DNA of 64,000 bases, taken from positions 186,001-250,000 of the forward strand of contig NZ_JAGGOG010000011.1 in assembly GCF_018614655.1 (NCBI RefSeq). Direction: 5' to 3'. Positions 1 to 8,285 of this stretch are shown one piece after another (position 1 is the stretch's first letter; each line of letters begins with the position of its first letter). Made by a program: the position numbers and the translations under genes. Source of the DNA: Pseudomonas fluorescens (GTDB lineage Bacteria; Pseudomonadota; Gammaproteobacteria; Pseudomonadales; Pseudomonadaceae). The notes under the pieces are model-generated. The model was not told the DNA's origin, made no database searches, and saw nothing but the letters and a program-made list of their open reading frames with translations.

Positions 1-2
1 TC

Positions 3-113
3 GCCCATGGCGGTGTCGGTATCTGGCAGAACAGCGCCGCCGATTCGGCACGGCGCATCGTCTCGCTGATCGGTCGCCATGCCGAACGCCAACAACCGGG
101 CGTCGCTGCCTGA
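3..113 (+). CDS. C-terminal end of an unidentified protein (partial)
   Basis: An open frame runs in from the left edge and stops at TGA 111-113. Only 36 residues are visible, ending in RHAERQQPGVAA. The tail is alanine/arginine rich with no motif I recognise. It lies 26 bp before the RidA-like gene in the same direction, so the two may share a transcript. The family cannot be named from this fragment. Confidence 0.5.
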   Translation, partial: AHGGVGIWQNSAADSARRIVSLIGRHAERQQPGVAA

Positions 114-139
114 TCTTTTCTCACTCACGGACTGACCTT

Positions 140-631
140 ATGAAAACCCTATTCGCAGGATTGTTGATGACCGCCACCACCCTCACCGCCCACGCTGATG
201 AGATCAAGCGCGTGCCGCTGCCCAACTCCGACTTCCCGATCTCCCTGGCGGTTTCGGTGCCGCCGCAAACCGAGCTGCTGTTTGTCAGTGGTTTGCTGGC
301 TGACTTGCACGACCCTAAAGCCCCCAAGGACTCGTTCGCCGCCTATGGCGATACCGCGACCCAGACCACGTCGATCCTCAAAAAACTCACGAGCGTGCTG
401 AAAAGCCAGGGCCTGGATTTGGGTGACGTGGTGCAACTGCGGGTATTCCTGGTGGGCGACCCGAGCAAGGGCGGCAAGCTCGATTTCGCCGGTTTGCAGG
501 AAGGCTACACGCCCTTCTTCGGCAGCGCCGAACAACCGAAAAAGCCGGCCCGCACCGCCGTGCAGGTGGTCGCGCTACCGCTGCCCGGCGGGCTGGTGGA
601 AATCGAGGCCGTTGCCGCACGCAAGCGGTGA
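140..631 (+). CDS. Secreted RidA (YjgF/YER057c/UK114) family protein
   Basis: 163 residues. Residues 1-19 are a clear signal peptide (MKTLFAGLLMTATTLTAHA), so this is a periplasmic member, unlike cytoplasmic RidA enamine/imine deaminases. The RidA fold signature is present: R138 in KPARTAVQVVALPLPGG matches the conserved substrate-carboxylate-binding arginine, and E155 follows in VEIEAVA. The usual family length is about 130 residues, the excess here being the signal peptide. It sits 37 bp upstream of a TonB-dependent receptor on the same strand, so the pair may handle an imported compound. The true substrate is unknown; deaminase activity in the periplasm is an inference from family membership. 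Confidence 0.85.
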   Translation: MKTLFAGLLMTATTLTAHADEIKRVPLPNSDFPISLAVSVPPQTELLFVSGLLADLHDPKAPKDSFAAYGDTATQTTSILKKLTSVLKSQGLDLGDVVQLRVFLVGDPSKGGKLDFAGLQEGYTPFFGSAEQPKKPARTAVQVVALPLPGGLVEIEAVAARKR

Positions 632-668
632 TTCAGGACTCCCCCCGAGACCAAGGAGCTTTACTCTC

Positions 669-3281
669 ATGCACAAACACTTACACAAGGTTGCCCGGTT
701 GGCCAATACCCTGTGGCGAGGGAGCTTGCTCCCGTTGGGTTGCGTAGCAGCCCCAATAGCGCCGTCCCGATTTTTCAGGCGCACGATGCCAAGTTTCAGG
801 GCCGCTTCGCGCCCCAACGGGAGCAAGCTCCCTCGCCACACATGGCTGCCGCTCTCCCTGGCGTGCGGCCTGGCTTCATTCGGCGTCGAGTCCGCCGAAG
901 ACCGCTCCCCCACCCTTAACACCGTGGTGGTCACCGGTAACCGTGGCGCCGAGCAGCGCACTGTCACCACCAGCCCCACGCCCATCGATGTGATCAGCGC
1001 CGCCCAGTTGCGGGCGGTGGGCAAACCGAGCCTGCTGGAAGCCCTGGGCAAGCTCATCCCCTCCTTCAACCTGCCCGACCGCGCCGGCTGGGACGCCAGC
1101 GGCGTGGTGCGCTCGGCCACTTTGCGCGGCCTGACGGCATCCCATGTGCTGGTACTGGTTAACGGCAAGCGCCGGCACACCAGCGCCACCCTGAATATCA
1201 ACGGGATCAACAGCGGCGCAGCCCCCAGTGACCTCGACCTGATCCCGGTGGCCGCCATTGACCATATCGAAGTGCTGCGCGACGGCGCGGCGGCGCAATA
1301 CGGTTCGGACGCGATCTCCGGAGTGATCAATATCATCCTCAAGCAAACCACCGGAGGCAGTTCCGACACCACCCTGGGACAGAACTACGACGGCAAGCGC
1401 GGCACCGGCCAGGAAGCCTTGAACTATGGGTTCCAAGTGGGTGAAGCCGGGGTACTCAACGTGTCCCTCGACACCCGCTATCAGGAGCGGGACAACAAGG
1501 CGGGCAGCAACGGCTACAGCAGCCATTACTACCCGTTGGCCGACGGCTCGCCGGACCCGCGTGAGGCCGATGCCAGCCGCCACACCTACAAAGGCTACGG
1601 TGCGCCCCGCAGCCAATTGGCCGACTTCGCCTATAACCTCGACCTGCCGCTGAATGACAACCTGACGCTCTACTCGTTTTCCACCCTCGCCACCCGCGAG
1701 AACAACGATGGCCAGAACTTCCGCCTACCCAACGGGCGCAACACCATCACCACCGGTCCCAATGGTTACCCCGACGGCTACAGCCCGTATTGGCTGGTCA
1801 ACGAGACCGACTTCCAATCGGCTTTCGGCGCCAAGGGCGATGACCTGGGCGGTTGGGCCTGGGACCTGAGCAGCACCTATGGGCGCAACTATGCCAAGCA
1901 ACGCACCTACAACAACCAAAACCCGTCCCTGGGTGAAAACACCCCCAACACGTTCACTTCCGGCATCTACATTGCCGACCAGTTGACCAGCAACCTGGAC
2001 CTGAAAAACAGCTATGAAGTGGGCCTGGCCAAACCGTTGGATGTGGCGTTTGGCTTCGAGCATCGGCGGGAAAGCTACGAAACCCGCGCCGGTTCCGAGG
2101 CTTCCTATATCGATGGCGGCTACGTGTTTCCCGAAGGCCATCCACGGGCCGGAGAGCGCCCCGACCCAGGCGCCCAGGTCACCAACGGCATCACGCCACA
2201 GGATGCGCAGAAAATCAGCCGCAACAGCGTTGCCAGCTACATCGACCTGGGGTTCTACCCTACCGAACAATGGTACGTCGGGGTCGCCGGGCGCTATGAG
2301 CATTACAACGAAGGTGTCGGCGGTACCCGCAGCGGCAAGCTCAGTACCCGCTATGCATTCAACCCGCTGTTCTCGGTGCGCGGCACCCTCAGCAATGGCT
2401 TTCGTGCTCCGTCCCTGGCCAACGAGATCTTCACCGCACGTTCCACCGGCTTTGACACCATCAACGGCGTGTACCAATCCTATAACTACGTGATCCTGCC
2501 GGTGGATTCGGCCGGTGCCCAGGCCCTGGGTGCCAAGTCGCTGAAACCCGAACGCTCCACCAACTTCAGCCTGGGTTTCGCCTTGACCCCCAGCGACGAC
2601 CTGAGCCTGACGGTGGACGGTTACGTCATTAACCTGCGCGACCGCCTGGTGCTCAGCGAACGCTTCCAGGGCCCCGGCGTCGCCGGCTTGCTGGACGGCA
2701 TCGGCGTACCGGCCACCGCCGGCGCACAGTACTTCACCAACGGCGCCAACACGCGCACCTCCGGGGTGGATGTGGTGGGCAACTACCGGCAGAGCCTGGA
2801 CCGCTACGGCGTGGTCAAGTGGACCGCCGCGCTGAACTACAACCACACGCAAATCCTCAGCGTCAACGACACCCCGGCGCAACTCAGTGCCTTGGGAGAC
2901 TTCCAGCTACTGGGGCGCCAGTCCCGCGCGTTGATTACCAAGACCTCCCCCAGCAGCAAGATGATCTTCTCCGCCGACTGGGCCATCAATGACTTCGACG
3001 TCAACCTGCGCCTGACCCGCTACGGCACCTACACCGAGGTCAACAGTTCCAGCGACCCGAGCCTGGACCGCGAGTATTCGGCCAAGTGGATCACCGACCT
3101 GGACGTGGCCTATGCGCTGACCAAACAACTGACGGTGGCGGTCGGGGCGCAGAACCTGTTCGATAAATACCCGGATCACATCGGCGTGAAAAACTCATCG
3201 TTTGGCGATAACTGGGGCAGTTATTCGCCGTTCGGGTTTACCGGAGGGTATTACTACAGTCGCGTGCAATATGCGTTTTAG
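669..3281 (+). CDS. TonB-dependent outer-membrane receptor with REPIN-interrupted signal region
   Basis: 870 residues from the ATG at 669. The frame is open further upstream, but this ATG follows the RidA stop and is the likeliest start. The TonB-box-like LNTVVVTG is followed by a plug domain (SLLEALGKLIPSFN, TLRGLTASHVLVLVNGKRRH, IEVLRDGAAAQYGSDAISGV) and a 22-strand-type barrel ending in an aromatic residue (YSRVQYAF). Role: ligand-gated, TonB-energised uptake across the outer membrane; ligand unknown. The odd part is the N-terminus: codons 15-58 are a REPIN (712-840) with perfect 28-bp inverted ends, inserted in frame. Removing it joins KVARLANTL directly to WLPLSLACGLASFG, which would be a normal signal peptide. 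An in-frame ATG at 786 inside the REPIN could serve as an alternative start giving a 37-residue leader. Confidence 0.9.
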   Translation: MHKHLHKVARLANTLWRGSLLPLGCVAAPIAPSRFFRRTMPSFRAASRPNGSKLPRHTWLPLSLACGLASFGVESAEDRSPTLNTVVVTGNRGAEQRTVTTSPTPIDVISAAQLRAVGKPSLLEALGKLIPSFNLPDRAGWDASGVVRSATLRGLTASHVLVLVNGKRRHTSATLNINGINSGAAPSDLDLIPVAAIDHIEVLRDGAAAQYGSDAISGVINIILKQTTGGSSDTTLGQNYDGKRGTGQEALNYGFQVGEAGVLNVSLDTRYQERDNKAGSNGYSSHYYPLADGSPDPREADASRHTYKGYGAPRSQLADFAYNLDLPLNDNLTLYSFSTLATRENNDGQNFRLPNGRNTITTGPNGYPDGYSPYWLVNETDFQSAFGAKGDDLGGWAWDLSSTYGRNYAKQRTYNNQNPSLGENTPNTFTSGIYIADQLTSNLDLKNSYEVGLAKPLDVAFGFEHRRESYETRAGSEASYIDGGYVFPEGHPRAGERPDPGAQVTNGITPQDAQKISRNSVASYIDLGFYPTEQWYVGVAGRYEHYNEGVGGTRSGKLSTRYAFNPLFSVRGTLSNGFRAPSLANEIFTARSTGFDTINGVYQSYNYVILPVDSAGAQALGAKSLKPERSTNFSLGFALTPSDDLSLTVDGYVINLRDRLVLSERFQGPGVAGLLDGIGVPATAGAQYFTNGANTRTSGVDVVGNYRQSLDRYGVVKWTAALNYNHTQILSVNDTPAQLSALGDFQLLGRQSRALITKTSPSSKMIFSADWAINDFDVNLRLTRYGTYTEVNSSSDPSLDREYSAKWITDLDVAYALTKQLTVAVGAQNLFDKYPDHIGVKNSSFGDNWGSYSPFGFTGGYYYSRVQYAF
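712..840. repeat. REPIN inside the receptor gene
   Basis: A 129-bp element. 712-739 is the exact reverse complement of 813-840 (28 bp, beginning TGTGGCGAGGGAGCTTGCTC), with a 73-nt centre. This is the standard Pseudomonas REP doublet form, normally found between genes. Its length is a multiple of three and it carries no stop in the receptor frame. Confidence 0.9.
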
Positions 3282-3289
3282 CCGCTGGT

Positions 3290-4180
3290 TCAGCAGCTGC
3301 CGCCCGCCAGGCTTTCCCGCAGGAACTCAACCAACGCCTGCACCGGCCGCGAGCTTTGCCGATGCCGGGGATACACCGCCGACAAGGTCAGGGGCTCAGG
3401 TGCAAAGTCCTCCAGCACGCTGACCAACTGCCTTTGCTCCAAGGCCCGGGCAACGATAAACGTCGGTAAATAGGTGATGCCCAAGCCCGCGACGGCGGCA
3501 TCGCGCAGCAACTCACCGTTGTTGACCCGCATGCGCCCACTCACATTGAGCGTCAGCGGTTTGCCCTTGGCCTGGAAACGCCACTGCACCTGGCGACCAT
3601 GGCCATAAGGCAGGCATTGGTGATGGGTGAGGTCTTCAGGTTTTAGGGGCACTCCCTGAGCAGCCAGATAATCCGGGCTGGCGCAGTACACACGCTGGAT
3701 GCTGGCAATCCGGCGCGCAATCAGGGTGGAGTCTTCCAGGGTGCCAATGCGCAACACCAAGTCGTAGCCTTCGCTGATCAGGTCCACCGGGCGGTCGCTC
3801 AAGTCCACTTCCACCGTGACGTGGGGGTGCCGTTGCAGGAACAGCGGCAGCAGGCTGCCCAAGTGGGCCATGGCAAAGGACAACGGCGCACTCAGGCGTA
3901 TCGTGCCCCGGGCGTCACTGTTTTGCCCGGCAATGCCCTGTTCCACCTGCTCGACCTCGCTGAGCAGGCGCAGGGCCGATTCGTAGTAACTCTGCCCCAG
4001 TGGCGTGACATCCAGGCGGCGGGTGGAGCGGTTGAGCAGACGCACGCCCAGACGGTCTTCCAGCTGGATAAGACGGCGGCTGACAAACTGTTTGGACAGG
4101 CCCAGTTGCTCGGCGGCGGCAGTGAAGCTGCCGGACTCCATGACTTGGCAGAACAGGCGCATGTCTTCGAAAGGGTTCAT
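3290..4180 (-). CDS. LysR-family transcriptional regulator
   Basis: 296 residues from the ATG at 4180, chosen over an upstream ATG at 4219 because GAGAAG sits just before it and the winged HTH starts immediately (MNPFEDMRLFCQVMESGSFT). HTH about residues 1-60 (AAEQLGLSKQFVSRRLIQLE), linker helix, then an effector-binding domain from about 90 (GTIRLSAPLSFAMAHLGSLL). The CrgA/AaeR-like sub-branch (DLVLRIGTLEDSTLIARRIA) often responds to small aromatic or quinone-type molecules. It is convergent with the TonB receptor gene (8 bp between stops), and its promoter side carries a REPIN. Target genes cannot be told; the amidohydrolase upstream is co-directional. Confidence 0.9.
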   Translation of the reverse strand: MNPFEDMRLFCQVMESGSFTAAAEQLGLSKQFVSRRLIQLEDRLGVRLLNRSTRRLDVTPLGQSYYESALRLLSEVEQVEQGIAGQNSDARGTIRLSAPLSFAMAHLGSLLPLFLQRHPHVTVEVDLSDRPVDLISEGYDLVLRIGTLEDSTLIARRIASIQRVYCASPDYLAAQGVPLKPEDLTHHQCLPYGHGRQVQWRFQAKGKPLTLNVSGRMRVNNGELLRDAAVAGLGITYLPTFIVARALEQRQLVSVLEDFAPEPLTLSAVYPRHRQSSRPVQALVEFLRESLAGGSC

Positions 4181-4263
4181 TGTCGCTTCTCGGTGGACGA
4201 TGAAGCTCTTTATAGCCATTTTGTCGCCACATCTCCAATCAAATGCCGATCCATCGAAACGCC

Positions 4264-4377
4264 CGTAGCAGTTGTCGAGCTTTAGCGAGGCTACGTAGGC
4301 CGCGCCACCGCCATCAGATCAGCCCCTGCACCGAGTCGCCCCTGACGCAGCCTCGCTAAAGCTCGACAGCTGCTACG
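4264..4377. repeat. REPIN (GTAGCAG family)
   Basis: 4264-4292 and 4349-4377 are inverted copies of a 29-nt sequence (CGTAGCAGYTGTCGAGCTTT...) with a single mismatch, around a 56-nt centre. It lies in the gap between the amidohydrolase stop and the LysR start. The same family recurs at 62622-62723, and a half copy sits in the middle of both composite repeats. Confidence 0.88.
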
Positions 4378-4454
4378 GGATCTTGCCCAGTGAGGTTCAA
4401 GACGGTACCTACAAGAACCGGCAGGGGTGCTCAATATATAGATACCTGAGGTAC

Positions 4455-6293
4455 TCAAAACGCAAAACACGAACAGCCAAACGCTCCCCAGAATCCCTGG
4501 AAGTCACTGACCGGCGCATTCGACAAACGCGCCCGTTCATGGCCGTGGGCATGCACCGCACAAGGACCGCTGCACTGATGCACCTGAGCCTGCAACGGCG
4601 AGGCCGGCCGCCAGTGCCCCGGCACCTTGACCACCGGCGACCAGTCCGGCAGTACCGGGACGGCGGCGGGCGCGAGCGATTCAAAATCACCGGCGCCGTA
4701 AACAACCTTGCCACCGACCATCGTCAACACCGACTCGATCCACTTGATCGCCTCGTCCTCGACGGTAAAAAAATCCGCCGACAACGCCGCGACATCCGCC
4801 AGTTGCCCGACCTTGATCTGGCCCTTCTTGCCCTGTTCCGAGGAGAACCACGCACTGCCATGGGTGAACAGTTCCAGGGCGGTCAGCCGTGGCAAGCCTT
4901 CAGCCTGCAACGCCAACCCGCCGACAGTACGACCGCTGACCATCCAGTACAATGAGGTCCACGGGTTGTAGCTCGACACCCGCGTGGCGTCAGTGCCGGC
5001 CCCCACCGGCACGCCCTCGGCCAGCATGCGTTTGATCGGTGGTGTGGCTTCAGCGGCCTTGGCACCATAGCGCTCCACAAAGTATTCGCCCTGGAACGCC
5101 ATACGGTCCTGGATCGCAATGCCGCCACCCAAGGCGCGCACCCGCTCGATGTTTTTCGGGGTGATGGTCTCGGCATGGTCGAAGAACCAGGGCAAACCAT
5201 TGAACGGGATATCGCGGTTGACCTTCTCGAAGACATCGAGCATCCGCGAAATCGACTCGTTATAGGTCGCATGCAAACGGAACGGCCAGCGTTGTTCCAC
5301 CAAGTGGCGCACCACCGGTTCCAACTCCTGCTCCATGGTCAGCGGCAGGTCCGGGCGCGGTTCGAGGAAGTCTTCGAAATCCGCAGCGGAAAACACCAGC
5401 ATCTCTCCGGCGCCGTTGTGCCGCAGGTAGTCGTCGCCCTGGTGCAAGGTGACGCTGCCGGTCCAGTTCTTGAAGTCGCTGAGCTCTTCCTTGGGCTTCT
5501 GGGTGAACAGGTTGTAGGCAATACGCACCGTCAGTTGCTGGTCCTTGGCCAACTGCTCGATCACCGCGTAATCGTCGGGGTAATTCTGGAAACCACCGCC
5601 GGCATCGATGGCGCTGGTCAGGCCCAGGCGATTGAGTTCACGCATGAACTGGCGGGTGGAATTGACCTGATATTCCAGGGGCAGTTTCGGGCCTTTGGCC
5701 AGGGTCGCGTAGAGGATCATCGCGTTGGGCCGTGCTACCAGCATGCCGGTAGGGTTGCCGTTGTTGTCGCGGACAATCTCGCCACCGGGCGGGTTGGGTG
5801 TGTCTTTGGTGTAGCCAGCCACCCGCAATGCCGCGCGGTTGAGCAAGGCGCGGTCGTACAGGTGCAGGACAAACACCGGGGTGTCGGGCGCGGCCTGGTT
5901 CAGTTCTTCCAGGGTGGGCATGCGTTTTTCGGCGAACTGGAATTCATTCCAGCCACCCACCACCCGTACCCATTGCGGCGTTGGCGTACGGTCGGCCTGG
6001 TCCTTGAGCATGCGCAACGCGTCGGCCAGGGATGGCACGCCTTCCCAGCGCAGTTCCAGGTTGTAATTCAGGCCACCACGGATCAGGTGCAGGTGGGAGT
6101 CGTTAAGACCGGGGATCACCGTGCGTCCCTTGAGGTCGATGACCTGGGTACCACTGCCGCGCAGGGCCATGGCCTCGGCGTCGGTACCCACAGCGACGAA
6201 ACGCCCCTGGCTGATGGCCACGGCACTGGCGAGCGGGTTTTCACGGTCCACGGTGTGGAACTGGCCATTGAACAGAATCAGGTCGGCGTTCAT
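4455..6293 (-). CDS. Amidohydrolase family 3 protein (YtcJ-like metal-dependent hydrolase)
   Basis: 612 residues. Features of the amidohydrolase superfamily: N-terminal composite beta-sandwich (MNADLILFNGQFHTVD), HxH metal motif in NDSHLHL, later histidines in FRLHATYNE and FFDHAETITP, and the catalytic aspartate region VPVGAGTDATR, followed by the C-terminal sandwich strand QLADVAALSADFFTV. It is cytoplasmic, as no signal peptide is seen. The substrate is unknown: YtcJ-type enzymes hydrolyse C-N bonds of amides or formamides. The ATG overlaps the stop of a small upstream ORF (ATGA), suggesting translational coupling. The C-terminal tail after about residue 575 is unusually Cys/His/Phe rich and not typical of the family. 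Confidence 0.88.
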   Translation of the reverse strand: MNADLILFNGQFHTVDRENPLASAVAISQGRFVAVGTDAEAMALRGSGTQVIDLKGRTVIPGLNDSHLHLIRGGLNYNLELRWEGVPSLADALRMLKDQADRTPTPQWVRVVGGWNEFQFAEKRMPTLEELNQAAPDTPVFVLHLYDRALLNRAALRVAGYTKDTPNPPGGEIVRDNNGNPTGMLVARPNAMILYATLAKGPKLPLEYQVNSTRQFMRELNRLGLTSAIDAGGGFQNYPDDYAVIEQLAKDQQLTVRIAYNLFTQKPKEELSDFKNWTGSVTLHQGDDYLRHNGAGEMLVFSAADFEDFLEPRPDLPLTMEQELEPVVRHLVEQRWPFRLHATYNESISRMLDVFEKVNRDIPFNGLPWFFDHAETITPKNIERVRALGGGIAIQDRMAFQGEYFVERYGAKAAEATPPIKRMLAEGVPVGAGTDATRVSSYNPWTSLYWMVSGRTVGGLALQAEGLPRLTALELFTHGSAWFSSEQGKKGQIKVGQLADVAALSADFFTVEDEAIKWIESVLTMVGGKVVYGAGDFESLAPAAVPVLPDWSPVVKVPGHWRPASPLQAQVHQCSGPCAVHAHGHERARLSNAPVSDFQGFWGAFGCSCFAF

Positions 6294-6406
6294 AGGGATT
6301 CCTTGACGAAGGCTTCAAGCCAGGGCGCAAACAGGCGGGTCATGGCCGGCATCAGCAGGTAAACCACTTCGCCTGACGCCGGTGAATTTTGCAGCGATGA
6401 GTCCAT
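6290..6406 (-). CDS. Small ORF translationally coupled to the amidohydrolase
   Basis: 38 codons starting at ATG 6406, preceded by GGGGAGGCG at normal Shine-Dalgarno distance, and ending in TGA that overlaps the amidohydrolase ATG (ATGA at 6290-6293). The peptide has a hydrophobic middle (VVYLLMPAMTRLFAPWLEAF) and no motif I recognise. The ribosome-binding site and stop/start overlap argue for translation; function is unknown. It could be a leader that sets the level of the hydrolase. Confidence 0.45.
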   Translation of the reverse strand: MDSSLQNSPASGEVVYLLMPAMTRLFAPWLEAFVKESL

Positions 6407-6575
6407 GCTTGCGCCTCCCCTGAATGCTCGAACGGTGCCGCCAGTCTGCAATGCTTCGAGGCGGAAAAATTGCATGTATGTGCTGTGTGCGACCGATCCA
6501 CGCCGCACTGGCAATCTGCGGTTGAGTAAAGCAATCTCTAGGGAAATTGCGCTGCCCCAGCCCCGGAAACCGACC

Positions 6576-7016
6576 ATGGCCCATCCCGAGCACTCTGCTT
6601 CAACCACCGGCATCCTGTGCGCCCACCGCGAGCGCATGGTCAAGCAACTGATCCTCGCCAACCTTGGGGAAAGCCTGGAAGTGACGGAGCTGGCCCGGGC
6701 GTGTGCGCTGTCGCGCAGCCATTTCTCCCGGGCGTTCAAGTCCACCACCGGCTTGTCACCCAGGGAATGGATTCGTCAGCAGCGTATCCAGCGGGCCAAG
6801 GTGTTGATCGCGGGCTCCGAGCTGAGCCTGACGCAAATTGGCCAGGAATGCGGATTCTGTGACCAGGCGCATTTCAGTCACATGTTCAGCCGCAGTGAAG
6901 GGGTTAACCCGATGACCTGGCGTAGTCGTCAGTTGCGCTACCGCCATCAGTTGAGAAAAATGCAGATAGCCATTGTCAACTTCAACGCGACAGTTATTCA
7001 GTTTTCAGCTTCTTAA
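6576..7016 (+). CDS. Short AraC-family regulator (DNA-binding domain only)
   Basis: 146 residues from ATG 6576. The open frame extends upstream to 6405, but that part is proline/arginine rich and unlike a regulator. Two helix-turn-helix units fill residues 20-120: ELARACALSRSHFSRAFKST, then QIGQECGFCDQAHFSHMFSR and a typical GVNPMTWR ending. There is no ligand-binding domain, so it resembles MarA/SoxS in architecture, although family members of this type in pseudomonads usually respond through expression level. It is divergent from the amidohydrolase unit with about 170 bp between starts; control of that gene is the obvious hypothesis. Confidence 0.85.
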   Translation: MAHPEHSASTTGILCAHRERMVKQLILANLGESLEVTELARACALSRSHFSRAFKSTTGLSPREWIRQQRIQRAKVLIAGSELSLTQIGQECGFCDQAHFSHMFSRSEGVNPMTWRSRQLRYRHQLRKMQIAIVNFNATVIQFSAS

Positions 7017-7088
7017 TGAATTATCTATAAACCATTAACCTTCTTTTCAACCCGGGAGCGCTTCCGCTCCCCCTTGAGGAGAAGACCC

Positions 7089-7811
7089 ATGCTGACCCTT
7101 CGCAAAGCCTCGGAACGCGGCGCCGCCAACCACGGTTGGTTGAAGTCGTTCCATACCTTTTCCTTCGCCAATTACTGGAACCCGCGGGAACAGGGTTTTT
7201 CCGACCTGCTGGTGATCAACGATGACCGCGTCGCCGCAGGCAAAGGCTTCGGCCAACACCCGCACCGGGACATGGAGATTTTCTCCTATGTGCTCGAAGG
7301 CGCCCTGGAACACAAGGACACCCTCGGCACCGGCTCGGTGATCCGCCCAGGTGATGTGCAGTTGATGAGTGCGGGCAGCGGCGTGGCCCATAGCGAGTTC
7401 AACCACAGCCCGACCGAAGGCGTGCACTTCCTGCAAATCTGGATTGTGCCCAACGTCGGTGGTGCAGAACCGCGTTATCAGCAGGAGCATTTCAGCGCGG
7501 AACAAAAACGTGGCCGCCTGCAGTTGATCATCGCCCCCGACGGCACCGACGGCGCCCTTAGCGTTCGCCAGGATGCACGGGTTTACGCAGGGCTGTTCAA
7601 CGGTGATGAAGCTGCCAGCCTGAGCCTGGCCCCGGAGCGCTATGCCTACATCCATGTGGCGCGGGGCAGCGTTGAAGTCAACGGCCAACGCTTGCAGGAA
7701 GGCGACGGCGCACGGCTACGCGATGAGCGCGAGATTCAGCTGAGCCACGGGGACGACGCCGAGGTGCTGGTGTTCGACCTCAGGCCGCGTGAGCTGCCAG
7801 AAATGCCGTGA
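7089..7811 (+). CDS. Pirin-family protein (YhhW/quercetinase-like bicupin)
   Basis: 240 residues from ATG 7089, preceded by GAGGAGAAG. Pirin signature with metal ligands visible as H57 and H59 (GQHPHRDMEIFSYVLEG), H101 and E103 (GVAHSEFNHS). A second cupin half follows (residues 130-240). Family members are cytoplasmic metalloproteins; E. coli YhhW and human pirin show quercetin 2,3-dioxygenase activity, while the physiological role in Pseudomonas is unsettled. It stands alone; a strong hairpin follows the stop. Confidence 0.92.
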   Translation: MLTLRKASERGAANHGWLKSFHTFSFANYWNPREQGFSDLLVINDDRVAAGKGFGQHPHRDMEIFSYVLEGALEHKDTLGTGSVIRPGDVQLMSAGSGVAHSEFNHSPTEGVHFLQIWIVPNVGGAEPRYQQEHFSAEQKRGRLQLIIAPDGTDGALSVRQDARVYAGLFNGDEAASLSLAPERYAYIHVARGSVEVNGQRLQEGDGARLRDEREIQLSHGDDAEVLVFDLRPRELPEMP

Positions 7812-7819
7812 TCAACCAC

Positions 7820-7847
7820 GCGATGGCCCGGACAACCGGTCCATCGC
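7820..7847. other. Hairpin after the pirin gene
   Basis: A 12-bp stem with one mismatch (GCGATGGCCCGG / CCGGTCCATCGC) around an ACAA loop, 8 bp after the pirin stop. No T-run follows, so it is a possible processing or mRNA-stabilising hairpin rather than a classic terminator. Confidence 0.5.
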
Positions 7848-7946
7848 TGACGTCGATAGTCACCATCATCCCAATGAAGTTCTCTTAAAAAATCCACGGC
7901 GTACCATCAAACCCATACCCACCAAGACATCCCGGAGCACACCCTC

Positions 7947-8177
7947 ATGAAACGCCAACTCTTTCTCGGCCTCGCTTTTTCGGTACTCGCTGTAAATGCT
8001 TTTGCCCACCCTGTTGTCGCTGAAGGCGGCGCGGATCGCTTGATGGAAAGCCGAGTGGCCGAGGGTGGTTCTGACCGCCTGCAGGATCGCCGCATTGCCG
8101 AAGGTGGTTCGGATCGCCTGTTGGAACGTCGTGTAGCCGAAGGTGGCGCTGACCGTCTGATGGAAAACCGCGCATAA
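7947..8177 (+). CDS. Small secreted protein of four 13-residue tandem repeats
   Basis: 76 residues: a signal peptide (cleavage likely after NAFA, residue 20), two linking residues, then four repeats of 13: VAEGGADRLMESR, VAEGGSDRLQDRR, IAEGGSDRLLERR, VAEGGADRLMENR, plus a final A. The repeat is xAEGGxDRLxxxR, highly charged with no cysteine. Start ATG 7947 has GGAG 9 bp upstream. It is a single-gene unit closed by its own terminator at 8204. I do not recognise a function; a small periplasmic or surface-associated repeat protein is all that can be said. Confidence 0.85.
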   Translation: MKRQLFLGLAFSVLAVNAFAHPVVAEGGADRLMESRVAEGGSDRLQDRRIAEGGSDRLLERRVAEGGADRLMENRA

Positions 8178-8203
8178 CCCAGTGTTGTTCGCGGCTCCCC
8201 CCC

Positions 8204-8231
8204 AAACCGGCCTGATCAGCCGGTTTTTTTT
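8204..8231 (+). terminator. Rho-independent terminator of the repeat-protein gene
   Basis: AAACCGGC stem pairing with GCCGGTTT around CTGATCA, running into eight Ts, 27 bp after the stop. Confidence 0.9.
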
Positions 8232-8285
8232 CGTCCCGGATCAGGTGGACTGCATCAAGATGCGAGCCCCGGTTGCGGCGTTGAC

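Noticed and set aside
423..668. Extension of the TonB receptor frame upstream through the RidA gene
   Set aside because: The extra 82 codons overlap the RidA gene in another frame and read as arginine/proline-rich noise; ATG 669 is better placed.
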